The notes: a model not told the origin generated them from the sequence alone. Counted from the stretch's first letter, positions 23,643-36,063 are shown. The stretch is 64,000 nt of DNA from Ophiosphaerella korrae (GCA_028456385.1 JALNQF010000089.1:62001-126000), one strand, 5' to 3'. A program made the numbers and translations.

Positions 23643-24999
23643 CTAAACATCCAGTCCGCTTTCCCGGCACCTATCGACAATGCCCTTATTGATACTTGAG
23701 GTATCGAAACTGCACACAAGCACGTTGAAAACACAAGGTGCCTTTGGGTCCGGAGGTAACCCACCCTGATCAAACGGATTCGTCAATTGCTGCTTATTGT
23801 TCGAATCAAAGCAATCCGTTGGGCCCTTGAGTATCTGCTCCTTGGTCATGCCGTACTTTGACTGCAAGGTATCTGTAATATCGGTTTTTGAAAGGGCATT
23901 ATCATTGCCATCTGCTTGTGTCAATGTCCGGATCGTAAAAGTCCCGTCGCTATTCTGTTCGCATAATGTGTCCGATGGGTCGTCCTTGCAAAATTCAACG
24001 ACTGTATTGCGGAAGATGAAGATCTTCTGTGCTTGCAAGGCAAGGCCGAGTGCGTTCATGGTTATGGCATTGATGACAACGTCTTGAAGATCGGTTTGCG
24101 TGAAGTTTTGGCTTACGCCTAGGAAGGCACCACCCTTGAGGATCTCATCTAGGCATTGGTATTCGAGTCAGTCCGGGTCTAATTCACAACCTGTGCGTGA
24201 GCACTTACTAATGCCGTTGGTCGGGTTGTCAATCTCGGCATCGAGAATAGCATCCGTCGAATCTGACACGGTGCGCTGGAAGTCGCGGATGACGTCTCCC
24301 ATTGAGCTTGCCACGTTACTCCACGCGAGGAATTTATCAGTTGGTACAGGCGGCGTAGCATGCTTCAAGACAAAACCCAAGCCTGAGTTCACAGCACCAA
24401 CTGCAGTAGCGACAGAGCCCGTAAATGGAATGATGCCTAATACGGAGCTGAACATGCTTCCAATACTCTTTAGGGGTGTGATGTTATCTTGAGGATCTTT
24501 ATACACGTCTTGAACAATCTCGCCTAATTTTAATGAGATTATTGAGGAGGCGAATGTAATGGCGGTGTTGAGGCCGTTTACATAATTATTCCAGTTCTGG
24601 ATCGCTAGAGCGGCGTACCTTTAGAAAATTAGCGATTCAAGCTACAAATTGTCTACAAAATAATAAAAATTTAGTGAAAAGCCTTAGGGACACATACCAG
24701 GCCGGTAATTGAATTGGTAAGCACGGTTGACCTGCATTACAGAATTTATCGAGACCACAGAAGAAGTTTGGTGCGCCGAAAGAAGCCGCAAGTGATTGCA
24801 CATTATTTGTCTTCGTTCGTGTGTAATTTTTTGCTGTAGAAACAAGGAAATCATCAATCTTGAGGTCGGTCCACGTCTTTTGCTCTAGTGGAGCTGCGGC
24901 ACACGAATCGGCGCCTGCGCCTGTCCCTTGAGGAAGAGCTAGCGGAGAGGTCAAGGCCTGACTCGAAAAGCGGAGAAGGATTAGAGATTGTATATACAT
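23643..24999 (-). CDS. Secreted protein of a fungal family of unknown function
   Basis: 405 aa in three exons: 24999..24698, 24618..24209 and 24148..23643. Introns are GTATGTG...CTAAAG and GTAAGTG...CCTAG; the phases match and the sum is 406 codons. The start MYIQSLILLRFSS is followed by a Ser/Leu-rich segment acting as a short signal peptide, then ADSCAAAPLEQKTWTDL. A conserved-looking core follows: NFFCGLDKFCNAGQPCLP, then PAWYAALAIQNWNNYVN, two small-residue hydrophobic stretches (ITFASSIISL; GIIPFTGSVATAVGAV) and a C-terminal half with paired Cys (CVFNVLVCSF). This resembles the secreted fungal DUF7872-type proteins; that name is from memory and uncertain. No catalytic motif is visible. 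It is one of two intact genes in the decayed block, which suggests it is under selection. Confidence 0.75.
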
Positions 25000-26437
25000 A
25001 GTTAGATTGAAGTCAGCCTTAAAGGCTGTGTTGATGCGATGAGATAGAAAAGAATGTTGAGACTTCAAGTATAAAAAACCACCAGGTTATCTCCAAGCCA
25101 TATATAATGAACTCATCAACCAGATGCTAATGGTTTGTAACAGTACATTCTCTACGGTTGTCGATAGCCGTTGTCTTAGATCTATGGATCGATGCCTGAA
25201 ACTGCCGGAACAGCCATGCTCCCTGAGAAGGGCCGAAAATGTTGTACCAAAAACGCTACACAGTCCCGAGGTCGCGTCGCATAAATGTCAGATCCTACAG
25301 GCTAACGCTTTTGGTGCAAATTTTCAATTTAAATAGCATACTCCTGGTAACTGGGTGTGAAAGTAAAACAACTTGGAACAACGCGTAGTGTGCTAACTTG
25401 GCGCGATCATGCGAAGTGGGTCTGTGCAAGGCAACTTTGTCGAGATAGAGTGATGCACAGGACTAGAACCCCCCTTGATTATCATGCCCGACTTTAGATT
25501 CTCGGCCGAGGTGCAAGCCAATTCAATTAGTTCTACCCACAAAATCATCGAGTAATCACTGTGGATCTACTGTATACATAGTAGACTAAAAACCAAATAC
25601 CTACTATTGCTGAAGAGTACCACACTCATTCATGCTAATATAACGAATATTTCTATTTCAAGCATGTAGGCTAGTTTCGAACATCGAACATTCGCTACTA
25701 AAACGATATTTGCCAGCACGTGGTAGTAATACGCCACCTACTACACATGTTCAAACAACAAACATATAGCAAAGCGCAAACAGTCTCACACAGTAGAGCT
25801 CCAAAAAAGAGGGTAGGCTTGGGTGCTGCTGTGCGCATGCCCTCCAAAAGCGCATGTGAAAGGTAGATTCGAGTCGAAACCTAATTATTCAAAGATATTT
25901 TTGCAAGATCGTTCAAACAGCGCCTAGGATCGCCCTGATTGTTACATGCTTGTCAAAGTAATCACCTACTTAGCGTCATTTAGCTGCTTCAGTGCGGGTG
26001 AACCCGTTAGGCCAATCAAAAGCATTGTTTTTGTGGTGTGACTATGAAGAATAGGGGTGAGATCGGCAAGATGCTTAAGCCAAGCCCTAGGTACCTAAGG
26101 AGATAGATCCCGAAACCATCGTAAATCGATATGACAACGGGCCCGTTTGCGAATTCAGTGCACTTGCCGTACACTACGGGGTACAAATGTACATACCCCT
26201 CGTCAATATTATGCGTTAGCTTGTGGTAGCTTTTTAGGTTGCGGCGCATTAGTAACTTTGTATCGAGGCCTCGGTGCAGACAGATACTTAAATGAGTTCT
26301 GTACGCCGGTGATTTGATTCACTCACTTCTTTCACGCTCGTTCCCATTTTTTGTCACTCGCTTTTACAGACTTAGTCGAAGAAGCTAAATTTATAATACT
26401 AATAATCTTGGCGTGAAAGCGAACAAAGATTTCGACC
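25000..26437. other. Intergenic, divergent promoters
   Basis: About 1.4 kb separating the divergent secreted-protein and peroxidase genes. It is AT-rich with many short direct TA-containing words. No coding segment with recognisable motifs. The part just above 24999 and the part just below 26438 should hold the two promoters. Confidence 0.4.
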
Positions 26438-27166
26438 ATGAAGCTCCTACTTGTCACTACATCCTTGATCGCCCTCGCGACAGCTGCAGTCAACTTCGAA
26501 GACTGGCATCCAGCAGGGCCAAACGATGCACGCTCGCCCTGTCCCGTACTCAACGCCCTTGCAAACCACGGCATTCTCCCACGCGACGGTCTGAACCTAA
26601 CTGTCCCCATCGTCGTTCAAGCCCTCGAGGATGGCGTGAACTTGTCTCCTGATGTAGCAACTCCATTAGCTAGGCTCGCCAGCACTCTTTCTGAAGACCC
26701 CAAAAGCGGCATCTTCAATCTCGACGATCTAAACCGCCACAACGCAATCGAACACGACGCCAGTCTCTCGCGCCAAGATGAGGCGCTCGGTGGAGATTCA
26801 CACTCATTCTCCCCTGAGATCTTCAACGAAACACTCAGCTACTTTGGCGACGCGGCGGAAATCAGTATCAAGGAGGTCGCTGCGGCACGGTGGGGACGCA
26901 TCCAGAGTTCCAAAGCTAGTAACCCGAACTTCCTGTATGGAGATGGGCAGAAGTTCCAGTCGTACTTTGAGTCGACGGCGTATTTCCAATTATTTGTGAA
27001 CGCAGCGACGCAGAAGGCGTTGGTTGATAGAATTAAGATTCTGTTCCGGGAAGAGAGGCTGCCGTTTGTGGAAGGGTGGAGACCAGTCAATCGGATTGAT
27101 GGGCTTGCAATTGCGAAGCTTGTTTTGAATATAGCGTTGAATACGCCGGAGAAGGCTGAGGGCTGA
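26438..27166 (+). CDS. Heme-thiolate peroxidase (chloroperoxidase / unspecific peroxygenase family)
   Basis: Intronless, 242 aa, with a signal peptide (MKLLLVTTSLIALATAA). Family signatures are present. PCP at residues 34-36 supplies the proximal heme-ligating Cys35 (SPCPVLNALANHGILPR), and EHD at 105-107 (NAIEHDASLSRQD) supplies the metal-site and acid-base region. The length matches the short peroxygenases. Known members use hydrogen peroxide to halogenate or oxygenate organic substrates outside the cell; the substrate here cannot be read from sequence. GC content and codon use are higher than in the flanking decayed DNA, and the frame is clean, so the gene is probably functional. It stands alone, with about 3 kb of gene-poor DNA downstream. 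Confidence 0.9.
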   Translation: MKLLLVTTSLIALATAAVNFEDWHPAGPNDARSPCPVLNALANHGILPRDGLNLTVPIVVQALEDGVNLSPDVATPLARLASTLSEDPKSGIFNLDDLNRHNAIEHDASLSRQDEALGGDSHSFSPEIFNETLSYFGDAAEISIKEVAAARWGRIQSSKASNPNFLYGDGQKFQSYFESTAYFQLFVNAATQKALVDRIKILFREERLPFVEGWRPVNRIDGLAIAKLVLNIALNTPEKAEG

Positions 27167-30100
27167 AAAGTGCATCACTAATCTGTCTGGATAATGCCCA
27201 AGTGGTCGTTCTACTCCGAGGCACCGTCAAGATGGTGCTGATGTATCTGATGTACGACCTCGCTACAAAGTCTTTAACGTTTGTGTCTTAGATCTACATA
27301 GTCCTTGTTTTCGGTCTCTATTTGTGTTACATAAGGCTATACATAGGAGGCTCATTCCTGCACCTACATAGCACTGCGCCCTAACAGTTTTATCAAATAT
27401 AGAACTTTGACCAGAGTAAATTACCGATGAAAGATATGGTACTACCGTTGGACATAAGTCACACCAAGACTGAATTTAGGGGCCTGCCATTTACATGAAA
27501 TCACAATCATTAAGATCATTTGCACGATAAACCAATTTCACTAGAAAATATCGTGACCACAGCTCAGCCGTGGTAATGACTGTAACATATGCGAAGTTTT
27601 TCGTCTACTTCGAGTTGGGTAAAAGAACAATTTCGCTTTAATGACCAAATCCCATCTCCAAAGCTAGCCTCGCCATTTCCCCACTACCAAACAACTACCA
27701 ACCACCTTTTCACAGGACCAAGTACACTTGATACCCTTTAGAAAGGCCCATTCAGGCATTTTCATCAGTAGCGAAAATGGCTACTTGCGTCTCCAAAAAT
27801 CAATGCAAAATGGGGGGTTTCCCAGCCACCGATACAGTGGAGAGCATCGTACACGCAAGAACAGCTATCGCACGTCAGACGACATGAAATGATAGAACTG
27901 CAGACCTCCCGGCAGTGAGCACTTGGGCCCAAGGTGGGGATACTCGCTAGGTTTCTAACATCCTTGAAGGCTCTATAAGAAAGGGGGATGCAGTGGTCGA
28001 AGCCCTGGAGACGGGCCAAATCTGGAATGGCAAAAAAGGCCATGAGACCAAGAGCGTGGGCCTTCAGGTAGGCATACTAGATGATGTAATTGAGGTAGTG
28101 GAAAAACTTGGATAGAAAGTAATTTGACTTTTGAGTAGAAGTCCTTCCTACTGTTGATGATTTTGAATAGCGAGACCGAGAGGCTCTTATACCTTTCATA
28201 ATGAGACGAGGGCTTATCATGAGGTCTGCCCAGAATCCACCTCCGTTTAGCCAGGTAGGTGGCGCCCCTGCTGCAATCCTACAAAATAGAAGCGCATTAA
28301 TGCAAGATAATGCATTGAGTGAATATGATTTGCATGCGCTCGGCAACAGTCCGGAAATACAGAACAGAGGAAACTTCCCCGGCTGAGTTCGTATTGACGG
28401 CTTCCAAGGTTTGATTTGGCCTTACATGGTTTTCATTTTCTTTCCTCATGGACTGTTACGTAGGTTGTATAGTGTTTCTTTCGTGTATGCTATGAAGAAT
28501 CCGATGGCCTGGCGTTGACCCAGAAATTCTAATGCTTCTTTTTACAACACGTATCCAAACTTACACCACTTAATTCAAATGCACCGATGATCGATGAGAA
28601 ACATAAGTGATAGACACAAATATGAATTTGAAAGAAACCCGGACGACTTTTCATAATAAACAAAATCTAGCTACTTGTTAAATTGAAGTCTGCGTAAGCA
28701 TCAAGCATCATCTCGTGCCCATCAGTGGCCAGCTCATCCATATAATATCCCGAAAGAAGCACCGAAGATAGGCACACTAATATTCTGCAAACTAATGCGA
28801 GCTGGGGTCACACAATTTACCTGCTGTCCACTATTCATCAAGGAATCGATCCTATTGTTTCACTAGTACGCTTGCTCAAGTGCCCTCGGTGGCCCAGAGT
28901 GGGGGTGGTAACATCTATCATAGTGGCGCAGCCAAATACCAGCCCAGATCTAATATTCTAGATTCACGTATGATAATGTTTCTCACGCGAGCATATGATA
29001 CCCTCAAGATATAAGTGACTATCCATTCTCTCTTAGCTTTTAAAGCTAAATTCTATATAGCGACATGTATAAATGCTCGCTCTCTATTAGCTCTCAGATA
29101 TATAACTGAACTCAACGCTAAAAGTATCCTTTAGAATCTACGAGAATCATAATTACATACAATCTCAAGATCAACTAAGCAAGCGTCCCGCGTAAGCCCT
29201 CCAGGGCCATGTCGGCGTTGCCGATTCAAGAAGCTGACAGCTCGGCTCACGTAAGAATAGGTATTATGTCTCTCATAGAGAACCATAAAACCTTGCAGAA
29301 TAGTGTATATAGTCACCGCGACACGTTTCAACCCTGCTGTGTTTACGATATCACGCCGCAATTTAATGGCAGCACTTCTATAGCTACGCCGCAATATTTA
29401 CTGAATATTGCTTATTGCTAATAGGCCGTAATTGAACATCACAGTGCGTATTATCTCTCCCAAGGGTGAATTTGCTCTATTCTTGGTTACGTTGCATATC
29501 TCATCGCATAACCCATCGTATACTTTATCACCTGATATATTGTACCATCAAACTACCTGAGAATCGCCGTCTTATACACCCGTCTAGGTGAAATGGCTGC
29601 CGCCCACATAGAATGATTATTGCGCGGTCCTCTCGTTCAATAGCTTGTTGAATAAATTCATGAAGAAGCGTAAACACTGCTCATAAAGTTGCGAGATTAA
29701 TTTCATGGGTGCGAGTTGACGATAGCGGTGCTATGTCCATGTTTTATCGAATTGGTGTAGTGCAGTTGGAGTATCTCTTCAAATTACGGCATATCGAAGT
29801 GATGAGATGTCGTCTCATAATCAGAAAATAGTTCCGAGTCATGGGTTAGTTTCAATCTGGACATGAACATTCGGACGCCCAGAATGATACACACTGTTGG
29901 GAAGGGTTCATCGCATCTAAATTTCCCTCGACGACGTGATAGGATGATTGAGTTCCTACATACCATGGCGAGACCGGTACTCAAGTTGACTTGCTAATTC
30001 CGCGGCTCGCCTCTGTTTCCGATGCTTGACAACCCCGCACTCGATCTGATGCTTGCTCAACCAACCACCGTGCTTCTTTTGCCTCTGGTGGTCATCAAAC

Positions 30101-30328
30101 CGCTTTTGCCGATTACCGGACAAGACAAATTTGTTCTCTTTGATCTAGTGCGGGCAACGCGGTGTTGTCAATTTAATCCCGAGGTACATTATGTCGAAAG
30201 GGCGTGTTTCGTCCTCTTCTAGAACTCAAGTTTCTTAACAGCTCTTTTTTGTTCACGTATTTGTGCTTCCTCATATCAGAACAAAGTCAACTCATCTTTA
30301 TATTTCGTCTCCTTTACAATAACGGAAC
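27167..30328. other. 3.2-kb gene-poor, AT-rich stretch
   Basis: No firm gene. A Cys-rich open frame lies at 27765-28076 (-) and is listed separately. From about 28.6 to 29.8 kb the sequence is strongly TA-rich with many TATA/TTAT words and no long clean frame, as expected of old RIP-mutated repeat DNA, though no element ends were found. The last few hundred bases should contain the aldolase promoter. Confidence 0.4.
27765..28076 (-). other. Candidate Cys-rich small protein exon
   Basis: An open frame just after a plausible acceptor (TACATCATCTAG) reads YAYLKAHALGLMAFFAIP and then a Cys-dense part (HCREVCSSIISCRLTCDSC) with eight Cys in total. It stops at 27765. A first exon with a signal peptide would be needed upstream (above 28079 on the minus strand); a GTATAAG donor exists near 28194 but no clear coding exon precedes it. 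It could be a decayed small secreted protein or chance. Confidence 0.2.
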
Positions 30329-31324
30329 ATGGCACCACCGTCCGCAACTGAGCCACAAAATGGCGATGACAAGAAGCCGAACACCACTGCACCTCTCGAG
30401 CCAGGCATCAGCGAAAGAGATGGCAAGGCCAATGCTATGCGATTCCCAGCTCCCTCAAAGTTCGATGATCCTTACAAAGAACGAGCCTATCTGAAGGGAA
30501 GGCTCGCTGCGGCGTTTAGAATCTTTGGAAAATTCGGGTTCGATGAAGGTGTTGCTGGTCATATTACATTGAGAGTAGGTTCATTATGAAATCAGTGCTC
30601 CTGAAGAGTGTTTGTGACCACGCATAGGATCCTGTCGACCCAAACACCTTCTGGGTAAACCCGTTCGGCGTTGCATTCTCCTTGATCAAAGCCTCGGACC
30701 TCATTCTTGTTGATGGCAAAGGCGAAGTCATTGATGGTGGCGAAGTTCGACTACTCAACCAGGCCGCGTATATGATCCATCATGCGGTTCATACAGCCCG
30801 ACCCGACGTGATGTGCGCTGCACACTCTCATTCGATATATGGTCGCACATTTTGCTCCTTGGGCCGCAAGCTGGATACCATTACACAAGATGCCTGTGCT
30901 TTTCATGACGACCATGTTCTCTATAATAGTTTTAACGGTATAGTCCTTATGGAAGAGGAGGGAAAGAATATTGCAAAGGCACTGGGTCCCCACAAGGCTG
31001 CACTTCTCCAGAATCACGGACTCTTGACGGTAGGCAAGACCATCGAGGCAGCTGTTTTCTGGTTTGTGAGTCTTGAAAAGTGCTGTCATGCGCAGTTGAT
31101 GGCGGATGCGGCCGCGGGTGGACGGGGCGGGGAAACCATCAAGATTGCCGAAGAAGACGCAATTTATACTCGCAAGGTTGTGGGTAGCCCAATGGCTGGT
31201 ACGTTTCAATCATTCTTAGTTGGCCTGGAGTTGGACAGTTCACTAAATATGTGCAGGGTATTTCTCGGCGAAACCGCTCTTCGATGTTATCCACAAAGAG
31301 ACAAATGGCGATTACCTCGAATAA
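30329..31324 (+). CDS. Class II aldolase/adducin-domain protein
   Basis: 294 aa in three exons: 30329..30574, 30628..31198 and 31257..31324. Introns are GTAGGT...CATAG and GTACGT...TGCAG; the lengths sum to 295 codons. It has the class II aldolase/adducin head fold, with the metal-binding AHSHSIYGRTF (two His), the DHV segment and LLQNHGLLTVG (third His), preceded by FGFDEGVAGHITLR at the end of exon 1. The short last exon ends GYFSAKPLFDVIHKETNGD. Bacterial relatives cleave fuculose- or ribulose-phosphates; the fungal relatives (such as the mug14 type) have no settled substrate, so the reaction is unassigned. Cytosolic: no signal or membrane segment. Confidence 0.9.
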
Positions 31325-32054
31325 GCACACGACTGCGAGAAATGGTCATTTCCAGGCGTCTGGTGTTTGTTTTCTGGATATTGCTTGCTGGCATTGGTGG
31401 TTTTTGACCAACTATTGGCGGGTCAAATGCGAGCGAGATGTGGCGAGATGTTTCTGGGTAGCAAAAGTGTTGGCGAAACACACAAGTTGAATGCAACTCA
31501 TGAGCATATTGATTTCTCCGTGTTCTGATAACTGTTCAGCTGCCCACGGTTACTGTGACGAGTCGTGGGGACACTTCAGCACTCGCCCTAGACGCCCCTC
31601 GCTTCAGCTGCGGCCCCACACCAGCTCCAAGCTAGATATTCAGTGGCGGGCGGGCAAAACATTGGATATGATGACTCTGGACTGCCGCAGCCACGTGCGC
31701 AGAGGACATGACGAGAGAAGTTTCGATGGTCACCTGTTCCTGTGAAGCAACTGGCTGGGGAAAGAGTGGTCGACGAACAATGATTAGACTGCAACCCCTC
31801 CCAAAGCAAAAAAGGAGAGAGGAGCGATGTCATAGCTTCGACGGCGTGCAAACTTGTTAAATCTGCCTGCGCACCGCCCTAACCACACCCAGTGCGCAAT
31901 CACCTTCCCCTTCCTCAACCTATCAATTAAGCCCTGGATAGCTCGAGTCAGACACGTTGCGTGGTCAAAAACATTCTTCTGTGGTTGTAGCAGCACAGTT
32001 TGCTGTTTGCGTGTCCACCTGCACCAAAGACGCGACCTCAGCCCATTAGCGGCC
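31325..32054. other. Intergenic region upstream of the phosphatase-like gene
   Basis: 730 bp holding the aldolase 3' end and the promoter of the next gene on the same strand. Open frames here overlap on both strands and show no family motifs. Confidence 0.4.
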
Positions 32055-34324
32055 ATGGCCAAGGGCCCTGCAGTCGTGGTCATCGCAAGGTAACTAACTG
32101 ACACGCCCAAAAAAAAACAAATTCCTCGGACAAGAGCACTGCTGACAAAGCGCAAAGACACGGCGCCCGCCTCGACGCTGCCGACAAAACCTGGCATCTC
32201 TCCTCCCCCACGCCCTATGACCCTCCCCTTACCTATGGTGGCTGGGCCCAGGGCAAAGCACTGGGCCTTCGCATTGCCGCCCTGCTGCACCAGCGCGACA
32301 ATGAGCAGCGTCAAGCAGCCAAGAGCGCAGATGCTGATCAGACACACGCCGACCTCAGCACCCTAGATGCCTCCTCCAAGCCAAACAAGAGTAATGAGAG
32401 CAATGGCAGCAGGGCCCAACCGCCGAAAAAAAAGCGCAAGATTGTGATACATTCCAGCCCATACTTGAGATGCATACAAACCAGCACGGCGGTTGCGGCC
32501 GGCATTTCCCAATACAAACCTCCAGCAGTGCCCAATTTGAAGCCGCCTTCGCCTGCAAAGGAGAAGGCTGCATCCCAATACAAACCACCGCTCACAAAGC
32601 CATCAGACGCTAGTTCGTACTCGTTACCGCCCTCCACCCTCGTTCCCCTAGTAGACCCTAAGCTCGAAGTCTACCCCAAGCGCACAAACAAGATCTTGCT
32701 CCGTATTGACGCGTTCCTCGGCGAATGGCTCTCTCCCGATTACTACGAGGATATCACTCCACCTCCGGCCTCGACCCTGATGGTGGCAGGGGCGAAGGCA
32801 GACCTACTCCGGAGAGGCGACTACATACAAGAAATGTCAAATGCAGGAAGCAGCAAGGGCTTTTTTCCTGGTGGATGGGCGGCCAAAGGGACGTCGACAG
32901 TTACCCAGCAAGGGAGAAATGACAATGCGTCTCCTGCAGTCGGTAGCCTGGCTTCAATGTCGGCTTTTAGAGAGCGCTCAAACAGCCAAGGCAGCGAATC
33001 ACTCTCGCGAACAAGGTCACGAGAAAACGTGGCGTCAGCAGCACATATTCGTAATTACGAGCCGCCAGTACCCTCGTACTCAGTTTCGCCTGCCGACCCA
33101 ATCCCTCGAGGCTACTACTCACATGCTCAAGAGGCATGCATCCTTGTTGACTTCCAATGGGACAGTATGCGGCCACCGCAGGAATGGGGTGACGGTGGCG
33201 AGTATGGGGATGAGTGGAGTACTATGCACAAGCGCTTTCGTAGGGGTTTAGCGGGCATGATGCAGTGGTACAGGGAGCACGGTGCTGCGCCTCCAAAAGA
33301 GAAGATTGCTGGGTTCATGTTCAAGCAACCTTTGAGATTGACCCCGATGCCAGCCTCAAAACGCCCGAACGAGCCCTCCCCATCCTTCAATGGCGATGGG
33401 GGCACTGATGATGAAGAAGAGCTTGTGCTCATACTCTTGACACATGGCGCCGGCTGCAATGCCTTGCTTGGAGCTATCTCGAACCAGCCTGTCCTGATTG
33501 ATGTTGGTCTTGCCTCGCTTTCTATGGCGGTGCGCAGGGATGAACCTCGAAGAGCATCCACCTCCCCTGCCCGTGAACGACGGTTGTCTGTTGCAGACCC
33601 CGGAATGTCGGACACGTACGACATGAAATTCATGGCCTCCGTCGATCATCTCAAGCCAGGTGTTGACCCATCGAAACTGCTTCCCCCGTCGCAAGTCAAT
33701 TCTCCAGGCGTTGTACCAAGTCCATCCATGGATTCTCGAAGACGATTTTCCGGTTCTCCCGGCGCTAACAGCCCCGTCGACTCACCCTTCTCAACTGGAG
33801 ATTCATTCAAAAACTGGAATAGTTCTCCAGGCAGTGTGCGCCGGACTACGAGTTCTGGTTCAAATAAGAGTTACATGCAAAGTAATCTCAACCCTGGCGG
33901 TTCATCCACGCCATCAACTGGTTTGTGGTCCAGCCCTACGATAGCAGCAGCCATTAGTGATCGCAAGTCAGGCCCGAAGGAAGATATGGCACTCAATTTT
34001 ACAAACCAAGGATCCACTCCGAAACGTAACGACTCGACCACCACCGATAGTAGCACTACCAGTATGCCGGTAGTAGATGGGGCATTGGAAATGACAAGTG
34101 GGTTGGCGAAGTTGAACACCAATGAAGAGAAGGAGGTCAATGATAGCGTTGCTCCTCTACCACGATCACATAACAGGACGAGTAGCACTAGTCTTTGGAG
34201 TGCAAAAGCGCCGCCAAAAAATCCTGCCGGACTCTGGGGTCCTCCCAGACTTGATGATGTATATGAGCATGGAAGGGGTCCAAAGAGGAGGTGGACCGTT
34301 ACTGAGCGGGAGGAAAGCTTGTAA
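32055..34324 (+). CDS. Histidine phosphatase (phosphoglycerate mutase-like) superfamily protein
   Basis: 733 aa in two exons: 32055..32089 and 32158..34324. The intron is GTAACT...GCAAAG and splits the arginine codon of the catalytic RHG motif (R12-H13-G14 in VVVIARHGARLD). The second arginine lies in VIHSSPYLRCIQTS and the second catalytic histidine in LILLTHGAGCNALLGAI. Between and after these are long Ser/Pro-rich, probably disordered segments (SASASP-type runs, residues about 250-330 and 500-700) that plain phosphoglycerate mutases lack. This suggests a regulatory phosphatase of the fungal branch, not a glycolytic enzyme. No signal peptide. The end has RSHNRTSSTSLWSAK and GLWGPPRLDDVY. 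Substrate unknown. Confidence 0.85.
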
Positions 34325-35143
34325 TAATGAGATTCTGAGTCGGGCTGACTGCTAGACTTGTTGTCTTGATAAAGCGCTCGGGGCACGATACCACCTGATC
34401 TTCCCAATAATATGTCGTTGGCAACATCAGCTGTAGCGCGAAATCCAAGCGTCTGCATTATTGTTGATTTTGACTATGTAACGATACGAGCAGTCTAGTA
34501 GTGTAATGCCAAAGTATCCCTCGGACCAACTTTGGCCGGTCGGTGTCACCCTTCTATGGTGCCACTTAGATACCATGGTGACGCAGCCCCTCCCAGACAT
34601 GCAATCAATCGCCAGGCACCATCCAGCGTTTAAAATCCTGTTGCCTCGTCCATATTCTGCGCGTCTCTTCGTCAACTGCGTGCACACCTTTTTGTTCATT
34701 TCTACCAAGCAGTCGCGGTTCAATATTGCCAGAGCCGCGCAGGCCGCCATCACACGGCATCGAGACCTTGACCCCACCATTGGTATCCACATAGCAAGCT
34801 AAGTAGATCCCATTCATCGTGTGGTGCAGACGATCGAGAGCGGTGATTCGACACGGAGGACGGCCCGTTTGGCTCACAAGTGGGCGCATCAAGCGGTTCC
34901 CTGCGCCAAACATCTGGAGCTTAGCTCCAAACTGTAGGCGGGCGTGCATTGACGGTTGAATGAAGCGCTCTTGCACTTATTCGCGAACAAGTCGTTGAAC
35001 CAGGCTCCAATATGTCTATCAAGTTAGTATCTATCTCCTCTTTACCTTGCAGAGCCCGTTTTTCTTTACACCACCCGGCCTCGCCGTCACGTCCGGTTAC
35101 CGTACCAGTTTTACCCCGCGAGTTTACACTTTGAAACTGTACC
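34325..35143. other. Intergenic
   Basis: About 0.8 kb between two genes on the same strand. No coding piece recognised; the last 150 bases are pyrimidine-rich, as is usual before a fungal start codon. Confidence 0.4.
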
Positions 35144-36063
35144 ATGAAGTCCGGGGGGAAGAAGACGGAGAAAAGCCAGTCTAACCGCAAAAACAGCTGG
35201 GTTATGCTCGCGGAGAACGGTAGTGGCTACACACCTCTACCCGGTGAACAGACGCTCTATCAATCTCCACCCCGAACAACACTCTCGCTGCAGACTAGCC
35301 ATCGATACCCTCCGAGCGAGTCGTATTCACAGCAATGCAAGTCGGGCGTAGTCTATCTTACCAACCGACGGGTGCGCTATGCCATCACCATCCGGCTCAA
35401 GAAGCCTCGTCTAGCCAGTAGCTAACGGGAACTCTCCAGATCATCTACCTCCCTGTATCGCCATCACCCACCCTCCAATCCTTCGCCGTGCCCATCCTCA
35501 ACGTCGCCGACTCTCGGGTAACAGCGCCGTGGTTTGGCGCCAACAAATGGGAAGCTCTCATCCAACCCGTCTCTGGTGGCGGCATACCACCGCAACATGC
35601 CGAGCTAGACATGGTCATGGAGTTCAAGGAAGGTGGCGCGTTCGATTTTGCCAGCATATTCGAGCGCCTAAAGGAGCGCTTACGGCAGGCTGTCGATGTC
35701 GCAAGGGAGAGCGGGGCTGATGGCGCTGAGGATGGGTCTCGAGGGGCTGGCAACATCAACATGAACAACGTGCACCTAGAAGATTTGCCTGCATATGAGG
35801 AAAGCCGGCAGCACACCAGAGTGTCAGATGCGCTTCCCAGTCCACCTTTGGACAATCGCAGAAGGTCGAGTGGAGTAGGCACAGGCGGCCCAGTGCTTGC
35901 AGCGCCACAACCAACGAGTCCTAACAGATCGAGTCCCATGGCAAGCCCACAAGCAGCAGAATTCCAAACACCGTCAGATCCGCCCCCGGGCTACGAAGAG
36001 GCGCAACGAGATAGCATAGTCGATGAGCTAGAGCGACAAGTGAGGAGGATGAGCCATAATTGA
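35144..36063 (+). CDS. WBP2-like GRAM-domain protein with PPxY motif
   Basis: 283 aa in two exons, 35144..35371 and 35440..36063, with intron GTGCGC...CTCCAG in phase 0. The N-terminal half matches the GRAM/PH-like domain of WW-domain-binding protein 2: NSWVMLAENGSGYTPLP, QTLYQSPPRTTLSL, SGVVYLTNRR-IIYLP and then ILNVADSRVTAPWFGANKWE. The C-terminal third is Ser/Pro-rich and carries DPPPGYEEA, a PPxY motif, and LEDLPAYEES, an LPxY motif. Such motifs bind WW domains of Nedd4/Rsp5-type ubiquitin ligases, so a role as a ligase adaptor at membranes is a reasonable inference. No transmembrane segment. Confidence 0.85.

Noticed and set aside
28600..29800. Possible transposon in the TA-rich stretch
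   Set aside because: No terminal repeats, target-site duplication or transposase motif could be identified by eye.
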